From Anaeramoeba ignava (taxonomy: Eukaryota > Metamonada > Anaeramoebidae), in the NCBI GenBank assembly GCA_028826165.1, contig JAPDFW010000100.1, positions 124,001-188,000 on the forward strand: a stretch of DNA of 64,000 nt, written 5' to 3'. The notes beneath the pieces were generated by a model, which had not been told where the DNA came from, did no database searches, and was given only the letters and a program-made list of their open reading frames with translations. Shown in pieces: positions 54,122 to 64,000 of this stretch. Position 1 is the first letter of the stretch; each line of letters starts with the position of its first letter. The position numbers and the translations under genes are program-made.

Positions 54122-54775
54122 TCACATTAATAAACATTTTCCTTTCTTCTTTTGATTTTGATTATTTTGATTTTGATTTTGATTTTGATTATTTTGATTT
54201 TGATTATTTTGATTTTGATTATTTTGATTTTGATTATTTTGATTTTGATTTTGATTCTTTTTTAATTCTTCAAATTCAAGAAGTAAAGATTCATAAAATA
54301 TTTGATTAATATTTTCTCCAGTTTTAGCAGAAGTTTCAATATATTTACAATTTAATTCTCTTGCTAATTCTTTTCCTTCTTTACATGTGATTTGCCTTTT
54401 TGTAAATAAATCACTTTTATTTCCAATTAAAATTTTTGGATACTTTTTTTCTTCTTTTGAATAATCAGTAATTTTTTGATAAATAATTTTGATTTGATTA
54501 AAACTCAATCTATCAGTAATAGAATAAACCAAAATAATTCTATCACAATATTCAATAGAGTTATTAAATATAAATTCAGAATCATCACTTGTTGTATCAA
54601 GAATATAAATATAAATTGATTCATCATCTAAATCAAATTTTCTTCTAAATCTATTTCCCATTCCCATTTCTATTTCTTCAACAAATTCATTCATTAAAAA
54701 TCTCATTATCATTGATGATTTTCCAACACCTTTGAATCCAAACAAACCAATTCTTATTTCTAAATCATTATCCAT
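54122..54775 (-). CDS. Ras-like GTPase, array member 23
   Basis: 217 aa, the longest copy because of a (Asn-Gln)n/Asn-Asn-Gln linker before [10 protein letters not shown]1 GFKGVGKS (Lys12). Switch I has no YDPT motif at all (FVEEIEMGMGNRFRRKFDL). G3 DTTSDDSEF lacks Gly60 and Gln61. G4 NKSD and G5 ETSAK kept. The rightmost array member, next to TRAPPC10. The effector loop is unlike any sibling, so its partners should differ. Confidence 0.9.
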   Translation of the reverse strand: MDNDLEIRIGLFGFKGVGKSSMIMRFLMNEFVEEIEMGMGNRFRRKFDLDDESIYIYILDTTSDDSEFIFNNSIEYCDRIILVYSITDRLSFNQIKIIYQKITDYSKEEKKYPKILIGNKSDLFTKRQITCKEGKELARELNCKYIETSAKTGENINQIFYESLLLEFEELKKNQNQNQNNQNQNNQNQNNQNQNNQNQNQNQNNQNQKKKGKCLLM

Positions 54776-54946
54776 TTTTTTAATTATTAAATAAAAATAA
54801 AAATGAAAATGAAAATGAAAATGAAAATGAAAATATTTTTACTTTTTTTTTAGTTTAATTTTTGTTCTCAAAGTAAGAAAAAAAAAACAGAAAGAAAAGA
54901 AATTTTTTTTTTTTTGAGGAAAAATAAATGTTGATCTCCTTTTAAA
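54776..54946. other. Spacer between Ras array and TRAPPC10
   Basis: Short A/T spacer with tandem TGAAAA units near the start of array member 23 (about 54802-54835, reading TTTTCAT on its sense strand) and poly-A/T runs. No gene seen. Confidence 0.4.
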
Positions 54947-57900
54947 TCATTTTCTTTCTGAAAAATAATTTGTTTTTGTCATTTCTGAAAATTCAATTTT
55001 TGGAGGGAAAATATTAAGAAATCCATTGCATTTTGAAATTTCATTTTGAGTTTGAATATCATAATGTTTGAATTTAATTTCTTTAGATTGACAACCAATA
55101 ATTGAAATTTGAGGGAATCTAACAACACCCGATTTTAAAGGAACAATTTTCCAGAATAAAGTATGTGATAGTTTCCTTTGGAATGTAAAGAAATATTTAG
55201 TTTTTCCAGCAATTAACCATTCAGAAAAATCAGCATTTAATTCCAAACAAAATTTTTTATCGATAGAATTTTGATTATTTGTTGAAAGAATAACTTTGAT
55301 TGAGAAATCCTCTCCAAAATTAAAGGAAACAGGTCGATATATTGAGCAAATTACTTTTCTGGGTGTTTTTGATTGAAATAAATTGAGTGGATATGAAAAA
55401 AACTCCAAAATATCTGGTGGTGAATTTTCTTGTTTTGCAACTTGTTCCAATTGAGCTTTTTTAAAGTAAATGTAGAATTGAGATAATCCTTTCAAGGTTT
55501 TTGGTTTGTCTTCAAGATTCTTTTCAGAATTTGAGTCTAAAATTTCGGATTCGAAAACTTGATTATCGAATCCGAATAATTTTTTTGTGATCATTTTACT
55601 CTTTGGAATATTTTGATCTGAAATAAATCGTTTGGCAACTTTTTTGGAATTTGGAGTGCCATCCAAATTTTCTAAATTTTGGTATGTTTGTGGTTCTTGA
55701 TCTTGTTGTGATTTATCGAAGTTTATTCTTTTCTGGTGATTTATAGTTTCTTCTCCACTTTTTTCTGAAAAAGACATATCTTTTGTTAAATCAATAATGC
55801 ACCAATTTTCATTAGAAGTATTTGATGATCTGTTTGAAATGCTTTGATTATTTTCTGAAGTTTTGATTATTTTCTGAGTTTTGATTATTTTCTGAGTTTT
55901 GATTATTTTCTGAGTTTTGATTTAAACTGATAGAATTAAATACTGGTTCTGTTTTTTCATTTTCATTTTCATTTTCATTTATTTCATTTTCATTTTCATT
56001 TTCAATTACATTTATTTTTGTTTTTTCTTTATCTAAATCACTTTCTGTTTCGCTTTCAATATCACTTTCTGTTTCACTTTCAATATCACTTTCTGTTTGA
56101 CTTTTAGTTACACTTTCACTTATACTTTCACTTTCAGTTTCATGTATTAAATCTATTTCTTGTTCTTGAAAATTAAAAAATAGTGAATTTTCTTCATTTT
56201 GTGAATTGAGGTTTGATTTTTCTTGATCTTGCAATTCTGATAAATTCAATTTCTCACGTTTTTCTTTCAGTTTGTAAACAAAAGAAATTTGTTGAGATGG
56301 TGCAATAACTGTTCCAATATTCAGAGCTTCTTTTGGCAAAGGAACACTTTCGTAAACAATTTTCTCATCATTTTGAATGATATCACTAATCATGATATTT
56401 TGATCCACAATTTCAATAGGAAATGAAACTTTTGATTCTAAAACAATTTGAACAAATTTGAAAAAATCCTTATCAATTTGTATATTTTTGACATTGGTCG
56501 AGATATCAAAGGGAACTTTTGTGTTGAGATTGTATTGATTCTGGAAGATTGTATGAAGATCTTTTGGTTCTTGTTTGGTGTAGTCGAATTTGATTTGGAT
56601 GTTGTTTGATAATTCATGTTTTTCTTTTGGATTATCAAAATTGATGCCATTTTTAATTGGAATTGGAATTGGAATTGGAACAATAGGAAGAAAAAAAATA
56701 ACTTCTTGATTCTTGGGAATATCTTTCATTTCAATTTTTGCTTCGTTATAAAATGGACTTTGTTTGGAAACTTTTATGCAAGTTAGAGGAATATTAATGG
56801 ATGTGAATTTTTGTTCTTGATCTTTGATATAAATTGTGATTTGGTCTTTTTCTTGAAGAGAATCTGTTTTATTTCGAGAAATAGTTGAAAGTAAATGTTT
56901 GATATCGTGTGCTGAATAAATGGAAGCATTTGAAGATTCAATTTGTAAGTTTTGTTTTGGAAGAATTTGTATATTTGACGAAAAAATTTTGAGTGTTCCT
57001 GAATTAATTGAATCGTTTTGAGTTTTTATATTTGCTTGGATCACGCATGGTTTATTTGGTGAGAAAGACTCTGGTTGAAACAATTGGAAATCAAGGAATG
57101 AATTTTTTGGAGAAACTCGACAAAATGTATGATGTTGTTTTTGGTATTTTTTAACAACTCGAAGATTTCCCAAATAAAGTTTCAATTTCGAAAGGATAAA
57201 TCTTCCTATTATATTTGAAATTTGAGAAAATTTCATTGAATTAGTTCCTGGTTGAAGAATAATCGTTGGTTTTTTGTCTTTGTCTTTTTTCTCGTTATTT
57301 TTGTCTTTTTCTTGAATTATTTCTTGAATTATTTCTTTTCCAATTTCAAATTTATATTCTCTTTTTTTGGGACTTGATTTTTCTTTCTTTGTGTTTTTGG
57401 AAGTAAGAATTAAGACTATTCTTTCACAAGAAAAAGGAACTCCAATTAAATTTGTAATTTCGCAATCAATATCAATAGGAAATCCTATTGGAACACTTTC
57501 TTGATTATGTGATTTTTTCAGTTCAATTTTGAATAAAGAATTTGTTGAATGAGTAAAAATACGTGCACAATTTTTAATTTTATTTTGTATATCAAGAATT
57601 ATCAAGTTTTTCTCGTATTCTGGGTATTCAAAATTAGGAGAAAGACTAACAAGACGTGTGATGATATATTTGTCCCAACTATTCATTTTTGAATAACAAA
57701 GCAATAATTTTGGAATTAAATCTTTTGCAAGTGAAAACCAATTTTCTTCCATAAAATTTTGGAGTAATAATCGTAAAATTTCTTCTGCTTGAACAAATTT
57801 TTCATTAATTCTAAAAAGTAATAAATTGAATTAATTAAATTAAATTAATTGAATTAATTAAATAAAATAAAAATTAAATTAAATAAATTAAATTAAATAA

Positions 57901-60900
57901 ATTAAATTAAATAAATAAATTAAATAAAATTAAATTAAATAAAAGGTAAATAAAATGTAAATAAAATGTAAATAAAAAGGTAAATAAATAAAATGTAAAT
58001 AAAATAAATTAAAATAAATAAATAAAAAGGTAAATAAAAGGTAAATAAAATTAAATAAAATGTAAATAAAATGTAAATTAAAATAAATAAAAAGGTAAAT
58101 AAAAGGTAAATAAAAGGTAAATAAAATGTAAATAAAATAAAGGTAAATAAAAGGTAAATAAAATAAAGGTAAATAAAAGGTAAATAAAAGGTAAATAAAA
58201 GGTAAATAAAAATGTAAAATAAAATGTAAATAAAAAGGTAAATAAAAGGTAAATAAAAGGTAAATAAAAGGTAAATAAAAAGGTAAAAAAAATGTAAATA
58301 AAAAGGTAAATAAAAGGTAAATAAAATGTAAATAAAAGGTAAATAAAATGTAAATAAAATGTAAATAAAAGGTAAATAAAATGTAAATAAAAGGTAAATA
58401 AAAGGTAAATAAAAGGTAAATAAAAGGTAAATAAAATGTAAATAAAATGTAAATAAAAGGTAAATAAAAGGTAAATAAAAGGTAAATAAAATGTAAATAA
58501 AAGGTAAATAAAATGTAAATAAAAGGTAAATAAAAGGTAAATAAAAAGGTAAATAAAATGTAAATTAAAGTAAATAAAAGGTAAATAAAAGGTAAATAAA
58601 AGGTAAATAAAATGTAAATAAAAAGGTAAATAAAAGGTAAATAAAAGTAAATAAAGATAAATTAAAAAGTAAATAAAAAGGTAAATAAAATTAAAGTAAA
58701 TAAAAGGTAAATAAAAAGGTAAATAAAAGGTAAAATAAAAGGTAAATAAAATGTAAAATAAATATAAATATAAATTAAATTAAATTAAAGTAAATAAAAG
58801 GTAAATAAAATGTAAATAAAAGGTAAATAAAAGGTAAATAAAAGGTAAATAAAATGTAAATAAAAATTAAAAAATAAAAAGGTAAATAAAAGGTAAATAA
58901 AATGTAAATAAAATGTAAATAAAAGGTAAATAAAATGTAAATAAAATGTAAATAAAATGTAAATAAAAGGTAAATAAAATGTAAATAAAAGGTAAATAAA
59001 AGGTAAATAAAAGGTAAATAAAAGGTAAATAAAAGGTAAATAAAAGGTAAAATAAAATGTAAATAAAAGGTAAATAAAATGTAAATTAAATGTAAATAAA
59101 AGGTAAATAAAAGGTAAATAAAAAGTAAAAAAATAAATATAAATATAAATTAAATTAAATTAAATAAAATGTACATATATGCATTTGCTAGATCAATTTC
59201 AAGTTTTTGAGCAGAATGTGTTCTAAGTTTATTTGATTGACTATACTTATTAATTGTTGATTGAGTAAGAGATATATAAAAGAGCCAAAATTCATTATCA
59301 TTTTGGAAAGCTTGTTGAATCTTAATATTTTCTGCAAAAAATTTATTAAAAATAGAATTTGTAATAGGATCTGCTGATTGTATTGATTTAGGGATTTGTT
59401 TTTCAAGAACAAAAATAGAAAGCTTCCGAGCAAGTTCAACTTTTCCAACCAAATGTTTAAGAGAGAAAATTAAATCACGAACAAAAATATCGAGCTGACC
59501 TTGCATAGCAAATAGTTGTTTGGCTTCATTTTCAGGAAGTAAAGCAAGAGGATTTTCAAGAGTGCATGCACTTATGATATCAAACGAAGATGAAATTGCC
59601 CAAATTGTACTGAAAATGGGAGTGAAATTTGTGTTTAGAAGAAGTTCTCTCTTCATGGATTGAATAAAAATTAAACCGTGTTTTGCAAGATCTTTTAATA
59701 AGCGTTTTTTGAGGAAAAGTTTTGATTTTCTTATCATAATGTATAAACGACAATCAAATTCTGTGATTTTCTTTGATAGAAGAAGATCTCGATAAGGTTT
59801 TGCATTTTCTGATAAAATATTTATTCCCCAATAAGGTGAATTTTCTGATACAAATTCTTGAAATAATTGACCTTTGTTTTTCTTTATTATTGCTTGATTT
59901 TCTTTTATTAAATTATTTGTATTGTTTGTTTTGTTTTTATAAAAATTAATTGTTTCTTTGAGTAAAATTTCTAGTTTATCATATTGTTTAACAGCTTTTT
60001 CGATGAGATCAAATTGTTCGAATAAAAATGCTTTTTGTTCCTTTTTTTAAATTTAAATTTATTTATAAAATTCATTTATAAATTTAAAATTTATTTAAAA
60101 TTTCATTTATAAAATTCATTTATAAAATTAAAATTAAAATTATAATTAAATTTAAATTTGAAATTAAAAATATATTTTTTACTTTTGCTACAAAAATATC
60201 AAAAAAATCTGCTTCTTTTTTATCTTCCATTTCAAGAATCTTCATTGAAATATTTTCCTTTCTTTGACCAAAAGCATTACAAATATTAGATTGAAATTTA
60301 GAAAGAAAATCAGCCCAACTAGGATCTTCAGCAGAAAAATCACCACCTTCTTGAAATTGAACAACTCTAACATGAGAACATCTATTTTTAACAGTAACTT
60401 CTTTTTGGAGTAAATCGTATATTTTTTTTTGTCTGCGTGAAGCAAACATTTTATTGCCGCTATAATAAGTAACAGTTGCAAATAAAATGAGCCAATCGAC
60501 TCTAAGTGAATTCTTGTTTTCCCACCATATTTTAAGTTGTGGTTTAATTGATTTCTTAAATAAATTTGTTTCGTCGCATTTGAATACATAAAGATATAAA
60601 AATGGTTCTTGTTCTTGTTTTTTGCTTGTGTTTCTTGTTGATATTATGTTACGATCAGTTATAAATTGTGGGTTAATTGTCATTGATTCATAAATTTTAT
60701 CTCTTCTTCTTGAATTAATATTTGTAAGTGGAAAATGTTTTTGAAGTGATATTGAAACATCTTTCCAAACATCTGAAACGTCTTCAACTAATTAATATTA
60801 AATTAAATATTAAAATAAATATTATATTAAATATTAAAATAAATATTAAAATAAATATTATATTAAATATTAAATTAAATATTAAATTAAATATTAAATT

Positions 60901-61429
60901 AAATATTAAATTAAATATTATATTAAATATTATATTAAATATTAAATTAAATATTATATTAAATATTATATTAAATATTATATTAAATATTAAATTAAAT
61001 ATTAAATTAAATATTATATTAAATATTAAATTAAATATTAAAATAAATATTAAATTAAATATTAAAATAAATATTATATTAAATATTAAAATAAATATTA
61101 AATTAAATATTATATTAAATATTAAATATTATATTAAATATTATAAATTAAATATTTAAATTAAATATTATATTAAATGTCAAATAAATATTATATTAAA
61201 TATTATATTTAATATTAAATATTATATTAAATATTATATTAAATATTATATTAAATATTATATTAAATATTAAATTAAATATTATATTAAATATTAAATT
61301 AAATATTAAATTAAATATTAAATTAAATATTAAAATAAATATTATAATAAATATTATATTAAATATTATATATTATATTAAATATTATTTGTTATTTTTA
61401 AACAAACCAAATATAATTGGATTTTGCAT
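54947..61429 (-). CDS. TRAPPC10: TRAPP II complex subunit 10 (Trs130-like), about 1451 aa
   Basis: Exons (minus strand): 61408-61429, 60183-60787, 59175-60040, 54947-57810; introns 620, 142 and 1364 nt. The N-terminus has VWKDVSISLQKHFPLTNINS and PFLYLYVFKCDETNLF, followed by the DWLILFATVTY segment and DPSWADFLSKFQ. Exon 3 has FLFEQFDLIEKAVKQYDKLE. The C-terminus has Ig-like strands with EWLIAGKTKYFFTFQ and LFWKIVPLKSGVVRFPQISI. These match TRAPPC10, the TRAPPII-specific subunit that directs the Rab-GEF complex to late Golgi and recycling membranes. The usual length is about 1260; the extra length is an acidic Ser/Glu/Asn-rich insert (56000-56150) not expected in the family. One extra T near 55861, inside an Asn-Gln-Asn-Ser-Glu-Asn repeat, breaks the frame; removing it gives exactly 1452 codons. 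Confidence 0.85.
57811..59174. repeat. 1.36-kb (GGTAAATAAAA)n minisatellite filling a TRAPPC10 intron
   Basis: Roughly one hundred units of GGTAAATAAAA or TGTAAATAAAA, interrupted by short TTAAATTAAAT stretches, lie between the minus-strand donor GTACAT (59174) and acceptor TTTTTAG (57811). The reading frame either side joins exactly (phase 2). The plus strand therefore shows dozens of GTAAAT donor look-alikes, but the transcribed sense strand shows TTTATTTACC, with no GT in the unit. Confidence 0.88.
60788..61407. repeat. Intron of TRAPPC10 made of TTAAATATTAAAT repeats
   Basis: A 12-bp unit (AAATATTAAATT and the variants AAATATTATATT and AAATATTAAAAT) repeats about 50 times between the 22-nt first exon and exon 2 of TRAPPC10. 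Donor GTTTGTTT and acceptor TTAATTAG; phase 1 is kept. The long Asn/Ile/Leu/Lys frame on the plus strand is a by-product of the repeat. Confidence 0.82.
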
Positions 61430-61566
61430 TAAATTTATTTTATTTTTAATTAATTAATTAATTAGAAAAAAATGAAAAAATGAAAAATGAAAAAATGAAA
61501 AAAATATTTTTTTTTTTAAATTTTTTTTAAATTTTTTTTTTCATTTTTTTCCTTTATTCTTTTTAA
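61430..61566. promoter_or_regulatory. Divergent promoter region, TRAPPC10 / Miro
   Basis: 137 bp between two start codons. Near the TRAPPC10 side, four TGAAAAA units (about 61467-61500) read TTTTTTCAT on its sense strand. Near the Miro side, a TTTTTTTTTCATTTTTTTCC element (about 61535-61553) precedes the plus-strand ATG by about 14 bp. Function inferred. Confidence 0.45.
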
Positions 61567-64000
61567 ATGTTACCAAAATATTGCAAAAAAGAAATTTCTC
61601 CAACTGATAATATTAATATTTGTTTTATTGGAGATGGTAAAAATCAAATTTAAAAACAAAAAAAAATTTCAAAAAAAAAAATTAAAAAAAAAAAACAATT
61701 TTCATTTTATAAAAGATGGGGTCGGAAAAACAACTTTAATAAACACATTTATAATTAAGCATTTTCCTTTACAAGTATCAAATACAAAATTTCCAAATTA
61801 AAATATTTAAGAAAACATATTCATTTATGGATATAATAATGATAGGTTCCTGACATTTTATTAGAATCCAAAATTCCAAAAGATTCCTCTCATTTCGAAA
61901 ACATACTTACAATCATGGATACAACAACAAAAAGACTAGAATCAATGTATGCAAAGATGTCTGCATGTGATGTGCTTTGTCTTCTTTATTCCAAAGATAA
62001 CTATGAGTCTTTTTTTCAAGTTGAAAATTATTGGATTCCTTTAATCAAAAAATTGAACCTTTTAAAAATACCTATTATTCTTATTGAGACAAAAGCTGAT
62101 TTAAAATCACAAACAAAAAAAATCACAAAAGAAAATATAGAAACATTATTACGCAATGAACCAGTATTTTATTGTTCTTGTTTTGCTTGTTTTTCTTCCA
62201 AATTAATTTCCGTTGAAATTTTTTAGATTTTTGAATTTTGTGCAAGTTGTTCATCAAGAGAACTTGATTCTGTTGATCAAGTCTTTTATATGATTGAGAA
62301 ATCATGTATTTATCCTCGATTCTTGTTATATGACCTTTCAAAGCAGGTTTAGATCTCTTTATTTTTGTTCAATTTTGGAATTGCTTATTTTTTTTAATTA
62401 CTTTTTTTAATTTAGAATTTAACAAAAAAAGCTGTTGAAGTTTTTCAAGAAATATTTAATCAAATTGACCAAGATAAAGATAATTTACTTTCAAATCAAG
62501 AAATTTCAAAACTTGAAGTATTTTTGATTGAAAATTTTAAAAAAAAATTTAAATCAAATTAAATTAAATCAAATCAAAAAAAAAAGTCTTTTGTTTTTCA
62601 ATCAACATTAAAAGATCAAGAAGTTCAAGGAATATTATCAGTTATTAAACAAAATTATCCGAATGGAATAACAAATGAAAAACTTAATTTTCAAGGATTT
62701 TTATTTTTAATGAAAATATTTATTGAAAATGATGCAAATGAAACAACTTGGATGATTTTAAATAAATTTAATTTTCGGAAAAATTTAACGAAAAAAAAAC
62801 ATTTAAATAATTTAAAGTATATCAAAAAATCAAATAATTAAATATAAAAATGATTTAATTTGGAAATATTTATCAAATAATCAAATAATTAAATAATCAA
62901 TCAAAAAGTGTTAAAGAAGAAAGTGGAAAGGTTAGAAATGAAAATAATAATAACAACAAATTTTAAAGAAATTTAATCAAAAGAAAAAAAAAATTTCTTT
63001 TTAAAATGAAAAATCAAAAGATTTTCGAATTAAATTCAAAAGGAATTCAATTTCTATTAAATTTATTCAAGAAACATGATCAAGATAATGATGGAGCATT
63101 AAGTAGATTAGAATTAAAAAATCTTTTTGAACCAATTGGAGGAATAATTTGGCCAGATAATTTTCAAGAAAATTCAATAAAAAATGATTCAGGAAATTTA
63201 ACTTTAACTGGATTTCTTTCCCAATGGCAGTAAAATATAAATGATCCAAAAAAAAAGGATTTTATTTTAAGGATTAATTGATTGAATGATAAATTTATTT
63301 TCATTTTTATTTTCATTTTCATTTTCATTTGAACTTGATTTAGATTAAGTTTAATGCTTGATCCTCAATTAACTATTAATTATTTGCATGAATTGGGTTT
63401 AGATTTTCCAACACTTGATTTTATTTCAGTTTGTAAAAATAGGAATGTGGATTTTCAATCTAAACAAATTTTAAGAAATGTTTTGGTTGCTTTTGTTATT
63501 GGAAAACAAAAAACTGGAAAATCTTCTATTCTTAATGGTTTAATTGGAAATCCTTTTGATCCAACTTATATTCCAACAACAAAGATCAGAAATACTATAA
63601 ATGAAGTTGATATTGGAGGAAGAACAAAATATCTTATTGTATATAAAAATTAAATTGAAATTTAAAATTAAATTCAAATGAAATTAAAATGAAATGAAAT
63701 TTTAAAAAAATTAAATTGAAAATAAATTTAAAATGAAAAATAAATTAAAATGAAATTCAAATGAAATTAAAATGAAATTAAAATGAAATTTAAAATGAAA
63801 TTTGAAATGAAATTTAAAATGAAATTCAAATGAAATTCAAATGAAATTTAAAATGAAATGAAATAAATTTAAAATTAAAATTAAATTCAAAATGAAATTT
63901 GAAATGAAATGAAATTAAAAATTAAAATGAAATTTATTATTTAAATTCAAATTCAAAAAAAGTTATGCGAAATTCCAGAAAAAAGTGTTTCAAATTTATT
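61567..64000 (+). CDS. MIRO: Mitochondrial Rho GTPase (Miro), partial at right edge
   Basis: Exons: 61567-61636, 61716-61774, 61846-62163, 62227-62346, 62416-62517, 62587-62816, 62984-63229, 63344-63638, 63963-64000+. All introns are GT..AG with consistent phases. The N-terminal GTPase has P-loop GDDGVGKTTL, then PDILLESKIP, WIPLIKKLN and IETKADLKS. EF-hand regions follow: QIDQDKDNLLSNQEI (helper motif FNFQGF-like LNFQGFLFLMKIFIENDANE, then ETTW), and LFKKHDQDNDGALSRLEL. Next comes FLSQWQLSLMLDPQLTINYL, and the second GTPase P-loop IGKQKTGKSSILNGLIGN. This matches Miro end to end: GTPase, two EF hands, GTPase and a C-terminal tail anchor (beyond the edge). Miro tethers mitochondria to motors and to ER contacts. 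The G4 motif is ETKAD rather than NKxD, so guanine recognition in the first domain may be weakened. The exon 6/7 join is the least certain. Confidence 0.9.
63639..63962 (+). repeat. 324-bp GAAATTAAAAT-type repeat intron of Miro
   Basis: Imperfect repeats of AAATGAAATT and AAAATGAAATTCAAATG lie between donor GTATAT (63639) and acceptor AAAAAAAG (63962). Coding resumes as LCEIPEKSVSNL, matching the LLLHDISE region of Miro after the second P-loop. Another case of a long intron built from simple tandem repeats. Confidence 0.7.

Noticed and set aside
60728-61159. Plus-strand Asn/Ile/Leu/Lys repeat frame of 143 residues
   Set aside because: Antisense translation of the repeat intron and exon 2 of TRAPPC10.
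1-64000. Alternative genetic code suggested by the many in-frame stops near gene ends
   Set aside because: Genes end on TAA and TGA at family-typical positions and internal breaks change frame rather than reassign one codon.
1-64000. tRNA or rRNA genes
   Set aside because: No cloverleaf-like or rRNA-like GC-richer segment was noticed; I could not run a covariance search, so short RNA genes are not excluded.

Overview
The window comes from a very A+T-rich eukaryotic nuclear genome with a standard genetic code. It has many short GT..AG introns (about 50-85 nt) and long low-complexity tracts. The gene content is that of an amoeboid protist: RCC1-BTB and BTB-BACK-TLDc proteins, a PH-BEACH-WD40 giant, an over-long alpha-actinin, a mitochondrial Rho GTPase (Miro), TRAPPC10, and a 23-member tandem array of Ras-like GTPases. 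Anaeramoeba (Metamonada), known for expanded Ras-superfamily and BTB-type families, is my best guess. That is inference from gene content and composition, not a proven assignment.

Layout. 1-5243 (minus strand): a partial BTB-BACK-TLDc gene, a frameshifted RCC1-BTB gene and an intact RCC1-BTB paralogue. 5328-15126 (plus): a seven-exon BEACH gene, 3128 aa after splicing. 15294-16904 (minus): a nicotinamide-riboside-kinase-like gene split by about 1 kb of TTTTGA hexamers. 17115-17886 (plus): a small PLAC8 cysteine-rich gene whose ATG appears to be created by splicing. About 18290-23050: an almost pure A/T satellite of about 144 bp x 34, which ends inside an RCC1-BTB pseudogene fragment. 23768-26614 (plus): an unrecognised seven-exon gene (798 aa). 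26648-31527 (minus): a UBA-USP deubiquitinase. 31753-37241 (plus): alpha-actinin. 37420-54775 (minus): 23 Ras-like genes head to tail, at least seven of them broken. 54947-61429 (minus): TRAPPC10. 61567-64000 (plus): Miro, running off the right edge.

How the genes relate. Most are cytoskeleton, membrane-traffic or small-GTPase functions: actinin, TRAPPII, BEACH, Miro, Ras-like and RCC1-type proteins. There is no operon-like logic. Neighbours share short divergent promoters (5244-5327, 31528-31752, 61430-61566) or short convergent 3' spacers (26615-26647). A TTTTTCATTTTT-like element lies on the sense strand just upstream of nearly every start codon.

Main observation. None of the 23 Ras-like genes keeps all three Ras residues Gly12, Gly60 and Gln61. 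Ten also lack the switch-I Thr35, while NKxD, ETSAK and the farnesylation-type CLLM tail are nearly invariant. This looks like a lineage-specific, membrane-anchored family with altered or absent GTP hydrolysis. Separately, one- or two-base indels interrupt otherwise well-conserved single-copy genes (USP, actinin, TRAPPC10). These may be assembly errors, so the broken array members should be read with the same caution.
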